From Thermoplasmatota archaeon (lineage in GTDB: Archaea; Thermoplasmatota; Thermoplasmata; Thermoplasmatales; Thermoplasmataceae): 48,896 bases of DNA. The notes below the pieces were generated by a model. That model was given only the letters and a program-made list of their open reading frames with translations, was not told where the DNA came from and did not search any database. The first letter of the stretch is position 1, and each line of letters begins with the position of its first letter. Where the stretch lies: positions 1 to 48,896 of the forward strand of contig JAMDAM010000026.1 in NCBI GenBank assembly GCA_023484805.1, written 5' to 3'. This document shows, in pieces, positions 10,612 to 20,075 of this stretch. The translations under genes and the position numbers were made by a program.

Positions 10612-11667
10612 CTAAGCTGATAAACTATCCAGGTACTGGCGCAGTTCAGTCTCGCTTCCAATTGTCCTTGATGCTGCCTTCCCGATCCTGTTCATTACCG
10701 CCATGCCTATTCCCTTTTCCCTCATGGGGTGTATGCAGCCGGCCACGGACGTTTTGTCCTCAAGTTCCCTGAATGCCTTGAAGAGGTTTGACGCTACTTC
10801 ATATGCATTGCCGCCATCACCGAGCGAAATGTTGTCACCAGCCAGCCCGTGAATCATCTGGGACGTTCCTATCAGTGTCACCCTGCTGGTTATTGAGGGG
10901 ATCTTCCTGAAGAGTTCTTCATCAGTTATGAGGATCAGAGGCTTGTTCGGGGAGTAGTGCGTGTATTTCATGCCCGGAGCCAGAGGCACCTGGCTTCCAT
11001 TCCCTCCTGTATTCCGCATATCAGAAATGATCTCCCCGAGAAAAGGATTGAGGTCGTCTGGAGAATATACCCCCGGGCGTAGCATAACGTACGGTTTCCT
11101 GGTCACGTCAACTATTGTGGATTCTATCCCGAAGTATGTCCTGCCAGCATCAAGTATCATATCCACCACGTTTCCCAGTTCCTTTATTGCATCAGACGAG
11201 TCGACTATACTCGGCCTTGTGGCTATATTTGCGCTCGGAGCGGCAATTGGCTTTCCGCTCCTTTCAATGAGTGCCAGTGCAAGGGGATTGGCTGGCATCC
11301 TCACAGCCACGGTTGGCAGGCCTGCAGTTACCATATCTGGAACCAGCTCTTTGCGTTCCAGAAGAAATGTGACGGGACCTGGCCAGATGCGTTCCATGGC
11401 AGTCCTCACAACATCAGGGACATTCCTGCATATGCTGTCAAGCTGCGACATAGAGCATATGTGTATTATGAGGGGATTGTCTGCCGGCCTCCTCTTGGCA
11501 GAGAATATCTTTCTGCAAGCCTCTGCCGAAAGGGCGTTAGCTCCCAGACCGTATACAGTCTCGGTTGGAAAAACAACGGTACCCCCACCGGTTATGACTT
11601 CCGCGGCTGCATCGATTACACCAGGGTCCGGCTTATTCTGATCAACCTTCAGGACTGTTGCAGGCAC
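10612..11667 (-). CDS. Threonylcarbamoyl-AMP synthase (Sua5/YrdC family, with Sua5 C-terminal domain)
   Basis: GGTVVFPTETVYGLGANALS, KRRPADNPLIIHI, MRPGVYS, PGMKYTHYSPNKPL. Confidence 0.93.
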   Translation of the reverse strand: MPATVLKVDQNKPDPGVIDAAAEVITGGGTVVFPTETVYGLGANALSAEACRKIFSAKRRPADNPLIIHICSMSQLDSICRNVPDVVRTAMERIWPGPVTFLLERKELVPDMVTAGLPTVAVRMPANPLALALIERSGKPIAAPSANIATRPSIVDSSDAIKELGNVVDMILDAGRTYFGIESTIVDVTRKPYVMLRPGVYSPDDLNPFLGEIISDMRNTGGNGSQVPLAPGMKYTHYSPNKPLILITDEELFRKIPSITSRVTLIGTSQMIHGLAGDNISLGDGGNAYEVASNLFKAFRELEDKTSVAGCIHPMREKGIGMAVMNRIGKAASRTIGSETELRQYLDSLSA

Positions 11668-11744
11668 CTAGCCTGATCCCGTCCAGATATTGAGATTTAT
11701 CGATAACTTTCATAAATGCAACGGTATCGTTATTCTCCATCTAC

Positions 11745-11780
11745 TGCAATAAAAAAATGGGGTGATTAAAAAAGGTATAT
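11745..11780 (-). terminator. Candidate T-rich terminator of the radical SAM gene
   Basis: Reverse strand downstream of the stop reads CCTTTTTTAATCACCCCATTTTTTTATT. Confidence 0.4.
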
Positions 11781-11783
11781 GGT

Positions 11784-13463
11784 TCATGCTCTGGACAGGG
11801 ATGCCAGGCTGGTAATCTCCTTGTCGTGCTCGTTGCCCCATCTCTTAACCTTGTCTATATCTACTCCCCTCTTCCTGGCGATGTTTTCCACTGTTCTTAG
11901 CATCAGCCTTCCGCCGAGGGAAATTATGCCACCCGTTCCAAGCCTTGATACGAATCCGCCACGCGAGTCTCGGAAGCCATCCCTGGTAGCCATCTTGGCC
12001 AGATGCCTGTAGGATGCATAATATACCGCAAGCATTGATGTAGAGAGCATCTCAGTGTTAAGGCTTCTTGACTTTATCCTTCCAAGGGGAACGTTAAGCA
12101 GGGGCGTGACCGTGAACTCAAATGGCCTTCCGTCAACGAAGGAGTTGCTGAGCCTGTTGATCATCGCTATGCTGTCCCAGTTATCCTCATCAGTTTCATC
12201 CTGCTGACCCACCTGGAGAGTGAAAGCTGGCCTCCAGTAGTACCTTGTTTCTGTATGCACTCCCTGCCACACTATATCCTGCCATGATCCGTCAGGCCCT
12301 ATTTTCAGCGGCAGGGTCTTGTTCGGCATGTGCTTTCTTGCAAGCTCGTCACTGCCAGTCTCAACCCCAGTCTGGATTCCTATCCAGTTCCGTGGGCTTG
12401 CCTTGAGTATTTTTGAGAAGTTGCTGATCATTTCCGGATACCCTGCGGGTATGGATATCCTGCCATGTGTAGGGTTGGACGTTTTCACGCCTTTTACGCC
12501 CATTGCCGCGGAGAATACCTCACTGATGGCTTCCTCGTTGGGCTCGAACATGTTCCCGTGCTTGAATCCGAATATTTCATCGGAGTGGAGCCACGCATTG
12601 GTCTGTCCAGCCCGGACATTGACCTCAATCTCCCGTTTCATCTTTTCTACGGGGTAATACCGCAGCGGCCTGAGGGTAACTTCACAGAAATCGCACCCGA
12701 CTCCACATCCCCTCATTACCTCGACCATGCCTTTCATGGATGGCGCAACGATCTCGGGTATCTCCTCGAGTTTCGGAAACGCCTGCTGCGTGATCCCTCT
12801 CGCAAGGAATTTCGGATCCTTCTTTATAACTTTCCTGAAATGATCATCGTAAGTCATGTAACCCTGGTAGAAAACCGCAGGGTCGATATCGCCTGATCTT
12901 ATCTGCTCAAAAAGAGTTGCTGCCATGTCATCCATTTCGCCCTGGACGATGTAATCGAAGTTGTACTTGTCTATCTCATCCCTCAGGATGGTGAATTCCC
13001 ATACACCCGGGCCTCCGACTATCAGCTTTGCCTTTGTGCCTGACCGAGCCGCGTTAACCTTGGCGACCAAAGTGTCCCATTCCTTCCTTACCCAGGCATT
13101 AAGGTCTCCGCCGAAGAGGGCAAAGTATGACATTGTTGTCGGACCGAGGCCAAGAGGGTCCATTGTGGATATTCCTATGATTTCTGTATCGTCCTTTATG
13201 AAGTTTGAGAGATAGTCCTCGTGGGCAACTGCAATATCCTCTCTCCGGTATTTCCTTAGAAGCGCTGCTTCCAGCTTTCTGATTGAGTATTGCGAGAAAA
13301 CCGCCTGTCCATCTGGTAGCGCAGGTGGAGCGGGTCCCTTGAGGAATTTGTATACTGGAGCAGGAACCGCCTTGCTGGGGGCGCAGGGAAGGAAGTCCAG
13401 CAGGGGGAAATTCCTATATTCATATGCAAGCGTGGTGTCAGATATCAGAACGAATTTGGTCAT
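11784..13463 (-). CDS. B12-binding-type radical SAM protein
   Basis: MRGCGVGCDFCEVTLRPLRYY (CxxxCxxC cluster), N-terminal cobalamin-binding-like region (IIGISTMDPLGLGP, LIVGGPGVWEF). Confidence 0.82.
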   Translation of the reverse strand: MTKFVLISDTTLAYEYRNFPLLDFLPCAPSKAVPAPVYKFLKGPAPPALPDGQAVFSQYSIRKLEAALLRKYRREDIAVAHEDYLSNFIKDDTEIIGISTMDPLGLGPTTMSYFALFGGDLNAWVRKEWDTLVAKVNAARSGTKAKLIVGGPGVWEFTILRDEIDKYNFDYIVQGEMDDMAATLFEQIRSGDIDPAVFYQGYMTYDDHFRKVIKKDPKFLARGITQQAFPKLEEIPEIVAPSMKGMVEVMRGCGVGCDFCEVTLRPLRYYPVEKMKREIEVNVRAGQTNAWLHSDEIFGFKHGNMFEPNEEAISEVFSAAMGVKGVKTSNPTHGRISIPAGYPEMISNFSKILKASPRNWIGIQTGVETGSDELARKHMPNKTLPLKIGPDGSWQDIVWQGVHTETRYYWRPAFTLQVGQQDETDEDNWDSIAMINRLSNSFVDGRPFEFTVTPLLNVPLGRIKSRSLNTEMLSTSMLAVYYASYRHLAKMATRDGFRDSRGGFVSRLGTGGIISLGGRLMLRTVENIARKRGVDIDKVKRWGNEHDKEITSLASLSRA

Positions 13464-13632
13464 TTCTTACCACTAAGTGTAGATTCTTTACCCTGATAAA
13501 TATTTTCTGGCAAAATTTGGCATTATTTACGACTTTTCTTATGCGTTTCAGGTGTCTTTCTTTGGATAGATGAGAGGGTAGTAGCTGGAAAACCGCTGGA
13601 TAACGCCTTTTTTTAATCATACGTATTAAGAG

Positions 13633-14868
13633 TTAAAAATCCTCATGAACCTTAAGGTTCACGTAAATATGTTTTACCAGTCGCTTCATTCCGCGTGCGA
13701 ACAGCAGAAATGCAATGATTGCAGCCACACCGAAAAGGCTTATCGAGAACCAAGTAAGGAGTCCACCGTACTTGAAACCGTAGAGGAACAACAATCCAGC
13801 CGATGGACCAACCATGCTGCCCATCCCCCACATCGCACTCTTGAACGCCATGTATCTGCCTGTCTTATCCTGCGAGGAGTATGAGGAAATGATGGAGTTC
13901 TCCGCCGGTGCGGTAAGGTTCTCTCCAGTGGTTATGATGACCATGTCCAGTATCAACTGCGGAAGGCTTCCGGTAAAAGCCACAGTACCATAACCTATGA
14001 TATAGAAAAGGACTCCGAGGACCATGGACTGCATATCACTGAACCTGCGCATAAGCCTGTTTATAACTGGTTGAGAAACCACAACGGTTATTCCATTTGC
14101 AGCATAGACGTAACCATAAAGCGCAGGGTTGCTGAGTATCGAATGGGCCGAAAAGATCGGAAGCGATGTCTGGAATTGCCCTGCAAGCACTGACAGGAAA
14201 AATACGCCGCTTCCGAAAATGATTATGAGGCGGTCAAGCTTGAAGTGCCGACCGTTTTTTTCCATCACATTTGGTTGCCTGAAACTATTGCTGTCATCAA
14301 TGAAGATAAGGATGAACAGGAGGGATACAACCGAAGTAATGACATTCAGAAGGAAGATGAACGAGAAACCCCGCTCAAAGAAAATTACTCCAAAAAGAGG
14401 ACCGATAATCCACCCTATGTTGAAGATTGTCCTGAACGTTGAAAAAGCATGGCTCTTGCCGGTCTCCGGGGAGAGGTCGGAAATCATTGCGTTCATTGCA
14501 GGATACTCAATGGCTGATGGCAGCGCGAAACAGACAAACAGTGCTGAAATAATGATAGCATTGCCGTGAAGAACATCAGCCAAGAATAGTGCCGAGGAGA
14601 CCGTTACATAGAGAAACGATGCGAGTACCATTGTAGGCTTCCTGCCAAAGAAATCAGCAAGCAGGCCGGAAACTGGTTGCGAAATTATACCTATGGCAAA
14701 ATAAACGGAGAGTATCATACCGGTAATGTACAGAGGAAGATGCAGGTCCACGCTAAAATAAAGTGCAATGAAAGGCCATATTGCGCCGGTACCAACGGAC
14801 CTTATCATTCTTGCCAATCCAATGTATCGTACAATTTTATGATTCCATGCCTCTTGCACCAATGTCAT
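13633..14868 (-). CDS. MFS transporter
   Basis: About 12 hydrophobic segments; LADFFGRKPTMVLAS MFS signature between TM2 and TM3. Confidence 0.88.
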   Translation of the reverse strand: MTLVQEAWNHKIVRYIGLARMIRSVGTGAIWPFIALYFSVDLHLPLYITGMILSVYFAIGIISQPVSGLLADFFGRKPTMVLASFLYVTVSSALFLADVLHGNAIIISALFVCFALPSAIEYPAMNAMISDLSPETGKSHAFSTFRTIFNIGWIIGPLFGVIFFERGFSFIFLLNVITSVVSLLFILIFIDDSNSFRQPNVMEKNGRHFKLDRLIIIFGSGVFFLSVLAGQFQTSLPIFSAHSILSNPALYGYVYAANGITVVVSQPVINRLMRRFSDMQSMVLGVLFYIIGYGTVAFTGSLPQLILDMVIITTGENLTAPAENSIISSYSSQDKTGRYMAFKSAMWGMGSMVGPSAGLLFLYGFKYGGLLTWFSISLFGVAAIIAFLLFARGMKRLVKHIYVNLKVHEDF

Positions 14869-14888
14869 GGAATTTTTATGCTAAGACT

Positions 14889-14919
14889 ATTAATTATACT
14901 AGTGGTTAATATAATTAAT
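14889..14919. repeat. Inverted repeat ATTAATTATA-N11-TATAATTAAT upstream of the MFS gene
   Basis: Perfect 10-bp arms at 14889-14898 and 14910-14919, 21-51 bp upstream of the MFS start. Confidence 0.6.
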
Positions 14920-14944
14920 AAATTTGTAGAAATTTGTCACGGAT

Positions 14945-15868
14945 TTATTTTATGATTTCATCGAATGGGATTATGCTCGCAATGGAAATGTTCCATTCTT
15001 TGAATTTCTCACCAACACCGGCAACTATCTTCAGGAATCCGCTGCTGTAATCCCTTGGCACCGCGAAGTCCATCTGGAACCTGCTTCCATCGAAACCCTG
15101 GCTCCTGAAGAAAGTGGGTATTGGTATCGTTACCGTTTCCGCCTGGATCATCTGAAGCACCTTGTTGGAAGTGCGTGTCTCGAACCTTGTCCCAGTCACT
15201 CCGGCATACTCTGACGAGTTGTCAGTGTCTTGCAGGCCGGAAAGGTATACTGCATCGATGTCCTCCTCCGTCATATATCTAATTTCCCTCACCCACGAAC
15301 CGGGAACAGGGTTCCTCTCCTCGACCTTCTCTTCCTGAGGAGGAAAACTTGAAAGTGAGATATAATCAAGAGGTATGGAAGTATTTATTTCCTTGAGGAA
15401 ACTCAGGGCGCCCCTGCTCTTTCCAAGGTATACAGGAACAAGTCCGCTAATGCCGGAAGAGGCTTTCATGATTGCCTCAGACACCTCTGCGGAATGCTCA
15501 TGGCTGAATCTCACATTAACCCTCAAGGCACCACCTGACAGAATCATGCCGTCAAGCACAACGGATGGGACACCGGTAATCATCCTGAAAGTTTCAACAG
15601 GCGGGTACTCCGTGCTTTTTGCCCTGATTGCCCACATTGCACCGAGATCAAATGCATTAAACCGGTCCAGGAATATTTTCATGTCCCTGGAATTATCAGA
15701 AGATTTGGGGACAAAAAGGATCATCTCTACGTAATCACCGGACATTATGGCAATTCCTGGTATGGATGCCTTGAGGGAAGTAGAAAGCGCAATAACTGGA
15801 TAATCGTTCCGCAATTCAAGAGTGCACTGCCTGTCCAGAATCTTATCCGATTTTTCTATCAGCAACAT
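14945..15868 (-). CDS. Conserved-looking protein of unknown function
   Basis: 307-aa ORF with TTATAAAT-type TATA centred about 25 nt upstream of the ATG (leaderless arrangement); no family recognised. Confidence 0.55.
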   Translation of the reverse strand: MLLIEKSDKILDRQCTLELRNDYPVIALSTSLKASIPGIAIMSGDYVEMILFVPKSSDNSRDMKIFLDRFNAFDLGAMWAIRAKSTEYPPVETFRMITGVPSVVLDGMILSGGALRVNVRFSHEHSAEVSEAIMKASSGISGLVPVYLGKSRGALSFLKEINTSIPLDYISLSSFPPQEEKVEERNPVPGSWVREIRYMTEEDIDAVYLSGLQDTDNSSEYAGVTGTRFETRTSNKVLQMIQAETVTIPIPTFFRSQGFDGSRFQMDFAVPRDYSSGFLKIVAGVGEKFKEWNISIASIIPFDEIIK

Positions 15869-15993
15869 TGAGGGGAAGAATGGAGGAGTTATAAATGTTC
15901 AGAATGGGATCAACAGCGAAATATTTCGTCCAGGCACGCAGGTTATCTTTCATTTCAGATGTGGGTATTCCGCTCACAGGACGAAAAAATGGT

Positions 15994-17643
15994 TTAGAAC
16001 AGGCCTATTATATTGCCTGCTTCATCAACATCCACATTTTCCGCCGCGGGGTGTTCCGGCAATCCCGGCATTGTCATTATCTCACCAAGGATCGGCACGA
16101 TAAAGCCTGCACCTGCAGAGATGTTGATTGCTTCAACGTGTACCTTGAATCCCCTGGGGCTGTTCAACAGCGTGGCGTCGTCAGAAAGCGAATACTGTGT
16201 CTTCGCCATGCATACCGGGAGACCATCAAGCCCCATCTTTGAAATGCGTTTCAGGTCCCTGAGTGCATCCTTGGAATAGACAACATCGTCAGCACCGTAC
16301 ACATTCCTTGAGATCTTCATTATCTTGTCCTTCATGGATTCGCCGAGATCGTAGACCCTGTTCACCTTTCCGTCCGACTGCCCTATTGCTTCCAGAACGG
16401 CTTCCGCAAGTTTCAATCCGCCGTCTGCGCCCTTGCTGTAAACCTCTGAAAGAGCCCATCTTGCCTTCTCGTCCCTGAGCAGCTTTTCGAGCAGGGTGAT
16501 TTCCGCCTCAGTATCTGTCTGGAATCTGTTGATACTTACTACCGGGTCAAAGCCGAATCCCCTAATAAGAGCGATATGCCTTTTCAGGTTGGCAAAGCCA
16601 GATTCAAGAGCCTTCAGATCCTCAGCATTGAGCTCCTTCGCGCCGCCATTATGCTTCAGTGCCCTTATTGTTGCTACCAGCACAACTGCATTTATTGGAA
16701 GGTTGGCGACTCTTGATACAAGGTCGAAGAATTTCTCTGCGCCGAGCTCAGAGCCAAAGCCAGCCTCGGTGATCAGGTAGTCGGAAAGCTTAAGCGCAAT
16801 CCTGTCCGCAAGGACGCTGGAAGTGCCGTGGGCAATGTTCCCAAAAGGGCCGGTGTGTATCATTGCTGGAGTGCCGTCCTGCGTCTGCACAAGGTTGGGT
16901 TTCAGTGCATCGACCAGAAGCGATGCCATCGCTCCCTGCGCTTTCAGGTCCCTGCAGTAAACAGGGTTTGATTTGGAATCGTATCCCACGATTATTTTTC
17001 CTAGCCTTTCCTTCAGATCCCCATAGCTGGTAGAGAGACCGAGTATTGCCATTATTTCTGATGCCGGAGTGATTACGAACCTGTCCATGTTAAGAGATCC
17101 TGTTTCCCTGTCCCCGACACCGACAATTATGTTTCTGAGAGACCTGTCGTTCATGTCTATGGTCCTGGGAAAGACTATCCTCTTCTGGTCTATGCCAAGC
17201 TTGTTTCCGTGGTGAATGTGGTTGTTTATCATGGCGGATAGGAGATTGTGTGCAGCAGTTACCGCGGGGAAGTCTCCGGTGAAGATGAGGTTGATCCTGT
17301 CACTGGGCTCAACCGTAGCCATGCCGCCTCCCGTGGCTCCGCCCTTTATGCCGAAACAAGGCCCGAGGGAGGGTTCCCGTATTGCTATAACAACTTTTTT
17401 TCCAAGTTTCCTGAACGCCTGTCCAAGGCCAATTGTGGTGGTGGTTTTCCCCTCTCCGGCTGGAGTTGGATTTATCGCCGTCACGAGGATAAGTTTTCCA
17501 TCCTTCGTATTCCTTCCGGCAAGCGAAAGTGAAAGTTTTGCTATTGAACTTCCATAAGTTTCATAATCAGCCTCATTGAGGCCAAGATCTGCAGCAACTT
17601 CCCTTATTGGCCTAAGGTGTGTCTTTCCATTCATGTGATCCAC
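15994..17643 (-). CDS. fhs: Formate--tetrahydrofolate ligase
   Basis: TAINPTPAGEGKTTTTIGL, GIKGGATGGGMATVEPSDRINLIFTGDFPAVTAAHNLLSAMI. Confidence 0.97.
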   Translation of the reverse strand: MDHMNGKTHLRPIREVAADLGLNEADYETYGSSIAKLSLSLAGRNTKDGKLILVTAINPTPAGEGKTTTTIGLGQAFRKLGKKVVIAIREPSLGPCFGIKGGATGGGMATVEPSDRINLIFTGDFPAVTAAHNLLSAMINNHIHHGNKLGIDQKRIVFPRTIDMNDRSLRNIIVGVGDRETGSLNMDRFVITPASEIMAILGLSTSYGDLKERLGKIIVGYDSKSNPVYCRDLKAQGAMASLLVDALKPNLVQTQDGTPAMIHTGPFGNIAHGTSSVLADRIALKLSDYLITEAGFGSELGAEKFFDLVSRVANLPINAVVLVATIRALKHNGGAKELNAEDLKALESGFANLKRHIALIRGFGFDPVVSINRFQTDTEAEITLLEKLLRDEKARWALSEVYSKGADGGLKLAEAVLEAIGQSDGKVNRVYDLGESMKDKIMKISRNVYGADDVVYSKDALRDLKRISKMGLDGLPVCMAKTQYSLSDDATLLNSPRGFKVHVEAINISAGAGFIVPILGEIMTMPGLPEHPAAENVDVDEAGNIIGLF

Positions 17644-17735
17644 ATTCGTGTATGCATCATTTCTAAATATTACTTTTCGATAATATATTCGATGTACTTT
17701 GCCCTGGGGTTAGAGCTTGCATTCAGAGTGATATT

Positions 17736-18440
17736 ATGGGAATAAGGCATGCCTCCATGGAAGACTGGCCGGCCGTAAGCGAGATTTCAACAGCTTCCGG
17801 ATATGATGATTATATCAACACCATCGGACCTTCATATATGAACGACGGATCAGTCGTGGTATACGAAGAGGGAAGAGTTCTAGGATTCGGCAAGATAAAC
17901 TACCTGGAGGACGGATCGGCATGGCTGAGCGGCCTTAGGGTGCATCCGGATGCATGGAGAAATGGTGTTGGGATATCAATATCCCGGTATCTGATGCAGT
18001 TTGCAATCGAACACCGGTTATATCACGCAAGGATGCTTATCGAGGACAGGAACACAAGGTCGATTAAACTGTCCCTGAAGATGGGTTTCGCACCTGTACA
18101 GTCATACAGCTTCTTTGAAGGCACACCGGCAACCTCTGGATTCAAGCCAGTGAATTTCAAGGGGCAGATCATGGTCAATGAGGGTTGGAATTTCGTGAAG
18201 ATCAGCGGTACATATAGGGGAAAGGGAGAATTCATGGAGTCTGGGGAAAAAACTCTGGTGTACGTGTGGAATGGAAACCCTAAACTGGTTCAGGTCATGA
18301 ATGCGGGCGATGACCTCAGGGCGGAAAAAGATGGGATCACATGTGCAGCGGAAGCCCATAACAGTTGCCTCAGAAAAAATTTTATCCCCCTTGATGGCTT
18401 CGAGTCTGCGACCGTTTACGAAAAAGCATTGGAGCCATGA
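17736..18440 (+). CDS. GNAT family N-acetyltransferase
   Basis: LSGLRVHPDAWRNGVGISISRYLMQFAIEH acetyl-CoA-binding motif and DRNTRSIKLSLKMGF. Confidence 0.83.
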   Translation: MGIRHASMEDWPAVSEISTASGYDDYINTIGPSYMNDGSVVVYEEGRVLGFGKINYLEDGSAWLSGLRVHPDAWRNGVGISISRYLMQFAIEHRLYHARMLIEDRNTRSIKLSLKMGFAPVQSYSFFEGTPATSGFKPVNFKGQIMVNEGWNFVKISGTYRGKGEFMESGEKTLVYVWNGNPKLVQVMNAGDDLRAEKDGITCAAEAHNSCLRKNFIPLDGFESATVYEKALEP

Positions 18441-18837
18441 TCCCGGAAAAATATAAGAGGCTGAAAACCGCTATTGATTCATGGATTTTGGTATCATAGG
18501 GCTTGGAAACCATTCAACTAACAGGGTTATACCGGCCATAAGGGCAGCCGGATTCAGCATAGGGTCAATCTACAGTTCCGATGCTGCAATGGGAAAGGAA
18601 GTTGCAAGGGTGAACGGGTCTGAATATTATTCAGACCTTAAGAGAATGCTTTCATCGCGGGTAGAAGCTGTGTACATAGGTTCTCCCAATTTTCTTCACT
18701 ACCCCTAGGCTAAGCTTGCTCTTGAGGCTGGAAAGCATGTGCTCCTCGAGAAGCAGATGACGCTGACCGTCGAGAAAGCGGCTGACCTCGTTTCGTTGAG
18801 CAGGAAGAACGGGCTTAAGCTGGCAGTCGCGTTTCAC

Positions 18838-20054
18838 AACCCCAGTCGCAAGGAAGCTCCAATCCTTCGGGATGGAGAGGAATTGAGACACCCTTTTATA
18901 CATTGATTTTTATAGCCATATTGTGCTCAAGACTCTTCAAATCAAACTGCTTCCTGATGAGAGACAGGAAGAAGCACTCATCGAAACTTTTGTCAGGTTC
19001 AACGAAGCATGCAACTTTGTCTCCAGGATAGCCTTTGAAAGGAGGCTTTACAACAAGGTTTTCCTCCAGAAAATCGTGTACAGGGAGATAAGGGAGAAAT
19101 TCGGACTGGCGGCACAGCTTGCCATCAGGGTCATAGCTAAGGTTGTTGAAACCTATAAGGCTGACAAAGAGCATTTCCATGAGCTCAGGGATTTCGGTTC
19201 TATCATCTATGATCAGAGGATACTGAGCTTCAAGGGCATGGATCAGGTCAGCATCAACACAATTCACGGCAGGATACGGATACCCATGACCACTGGAAAA
19301 TATGGCAAGATACCATTTGACAGGGTCAGGGGTCAGTGCGATCTCGTCAGGAAGAATAGACTGTTTTACCTCATGGTTGCTGTCGAAGTCCCAGAAGAGC
19401 CTACTGTTGAGCCACAAGATATCATCGGCGTTGACATGGGCATCGTGAACATCGCTGTGGATTCCACGGGCAAATACTATTCTGGTGACAAGATCAATGA
19501 GGTCAGGAAGCACAATGCCGATCTCCGTTCCCGGCTGCAGTCCGTGGGAACCAGATCCGCAAAACGCCATCTGAAGAAGCTCTCCGGGAAGGAGAACAGG
19601 TTTGCCAGGAACACCAACCATGTGATATCCAAGGAGATCGTTCAGAGAGCCAAAGGCACCTCCTCTGCCATTGCCATTGAAGACCTCAGTGGAATCAGGA
19701 TGAGGACAACCGTTAGGAAGGGCAGCAGGTACATCCACAATTCGTGGTCTTTCTATCAGCTCAGGTCATTCATTGAATACAAGGCAAGGGAATCGGGCAT
19801 TCCCGTCATCGCTGTTGATCCGCATAACACCAGCAGGGAATGCCCTAATTGCCATTCTATCAGCAAACGCAACAGGCCAGAACGATCCCATTTCAGATGC
19901 GTTTCCTGCGGTATTGAGGGAGAAGCGGATTTCATCGCATCCCTCAACATCAGGAACAGGGCTGCAGTCAGCCAGCCTATTGTAGCGGGTGCTATTTTTG
20001 GTCATTTGACCCTCCCAGCTGCAAGCCCCGATGCCTTAGCTCGGAGTAGTTGAC
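18838..20054 (+). mobile_element. IS200/IS605-superfamily TnpB-only (IS1341-like) insertion element
   Basis: Left-end hairpin CTCCAATCC-TTCG-GGATGGAG (about 18860-18880); right end GCCCCGATGCCTTAGCTCGGAGTAGTTGAC resembles classical IS200/605 termini; removing the segment restores the Gfo/Idh frame (..FH-MRFHPA..). Confidence 0.85.
18923..20053 (+). CDS. tnpB: TnpB RNA-guided endonuclease (GTG start)
   Basis: RuvC motifs GVDMGIVNIAVDS, AIAIEDLSGIR and EADFIASLNI; zinc ribbon CPNC...CVSC. Confidence 0.93.
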   Translation: MLKTLQIKLLPDERQEEALIETFVRFNEACNFVSRIAFERRLYNKVFLQKIVYREIREKFGLAAQLAIRVIAKVVETYKADKEHFHELRDFGSIIYDQRILSFKGMDQVSINTIHGRIRIPMTTGKYGKIPFDRVRGQCDLVRKNRLFYLMVAVEVPEEPTVEPQDIIGVDMGIVNIAVDSTGKYYSGDKINEVRKHNADLRSRLQSVGTRSAKRHLKKLSGKENRFARNTNHVISKEIVQRAKGTSSAIAIEDLSGIRMRTTVRKGSRYIHNSWSFYQLRSFIEYKARESGIPVIAVDPHNTSRECPNCHSISKRNRPERSHFRCVSCGIEGEADFIASLNIRNRAAVSQPIVAGAIFGHLTLPAASPDALARSS

Positions 20055-20075
20055 ATGAGATTCCACCCGGCAGTG
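19910..20075 (+). ncRNA. Predicted omega (reRNA) guide RNA of TnpB; guide about 20055-20075
   Basis: By position only: TnpB guide RNAs overlap the tnpB 3' end and right end and extend into flanking DNA; flank is ATGAGATTCCACCCGGCAGTG. Confidence 0.4.

Noticed and set aside
10961-11641. 226-aa forward ORF
   Set aside because: Antisense shadow of the Sua5/YrdC gene; low-complexity Ser/Thr/Pro-rich translation with no motif.
12319-12896. Forward ORFs of 112 and 143 aa
   Set aside because: Antisense to the radical SAM gene; no recognisable motifs.
13438-13620. 60-aa basic reverse ORF before the radical SAM gene
   Set aside because: Overlaps the radical SAM start in another frame, has no convincing promoter; likely spurious.
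18896-19738. 280-aa reverse ORF
   Set aside because: Antisense shadow of tnpB; the forward frame carries clear RuvC and Zn-ribbon motifs.
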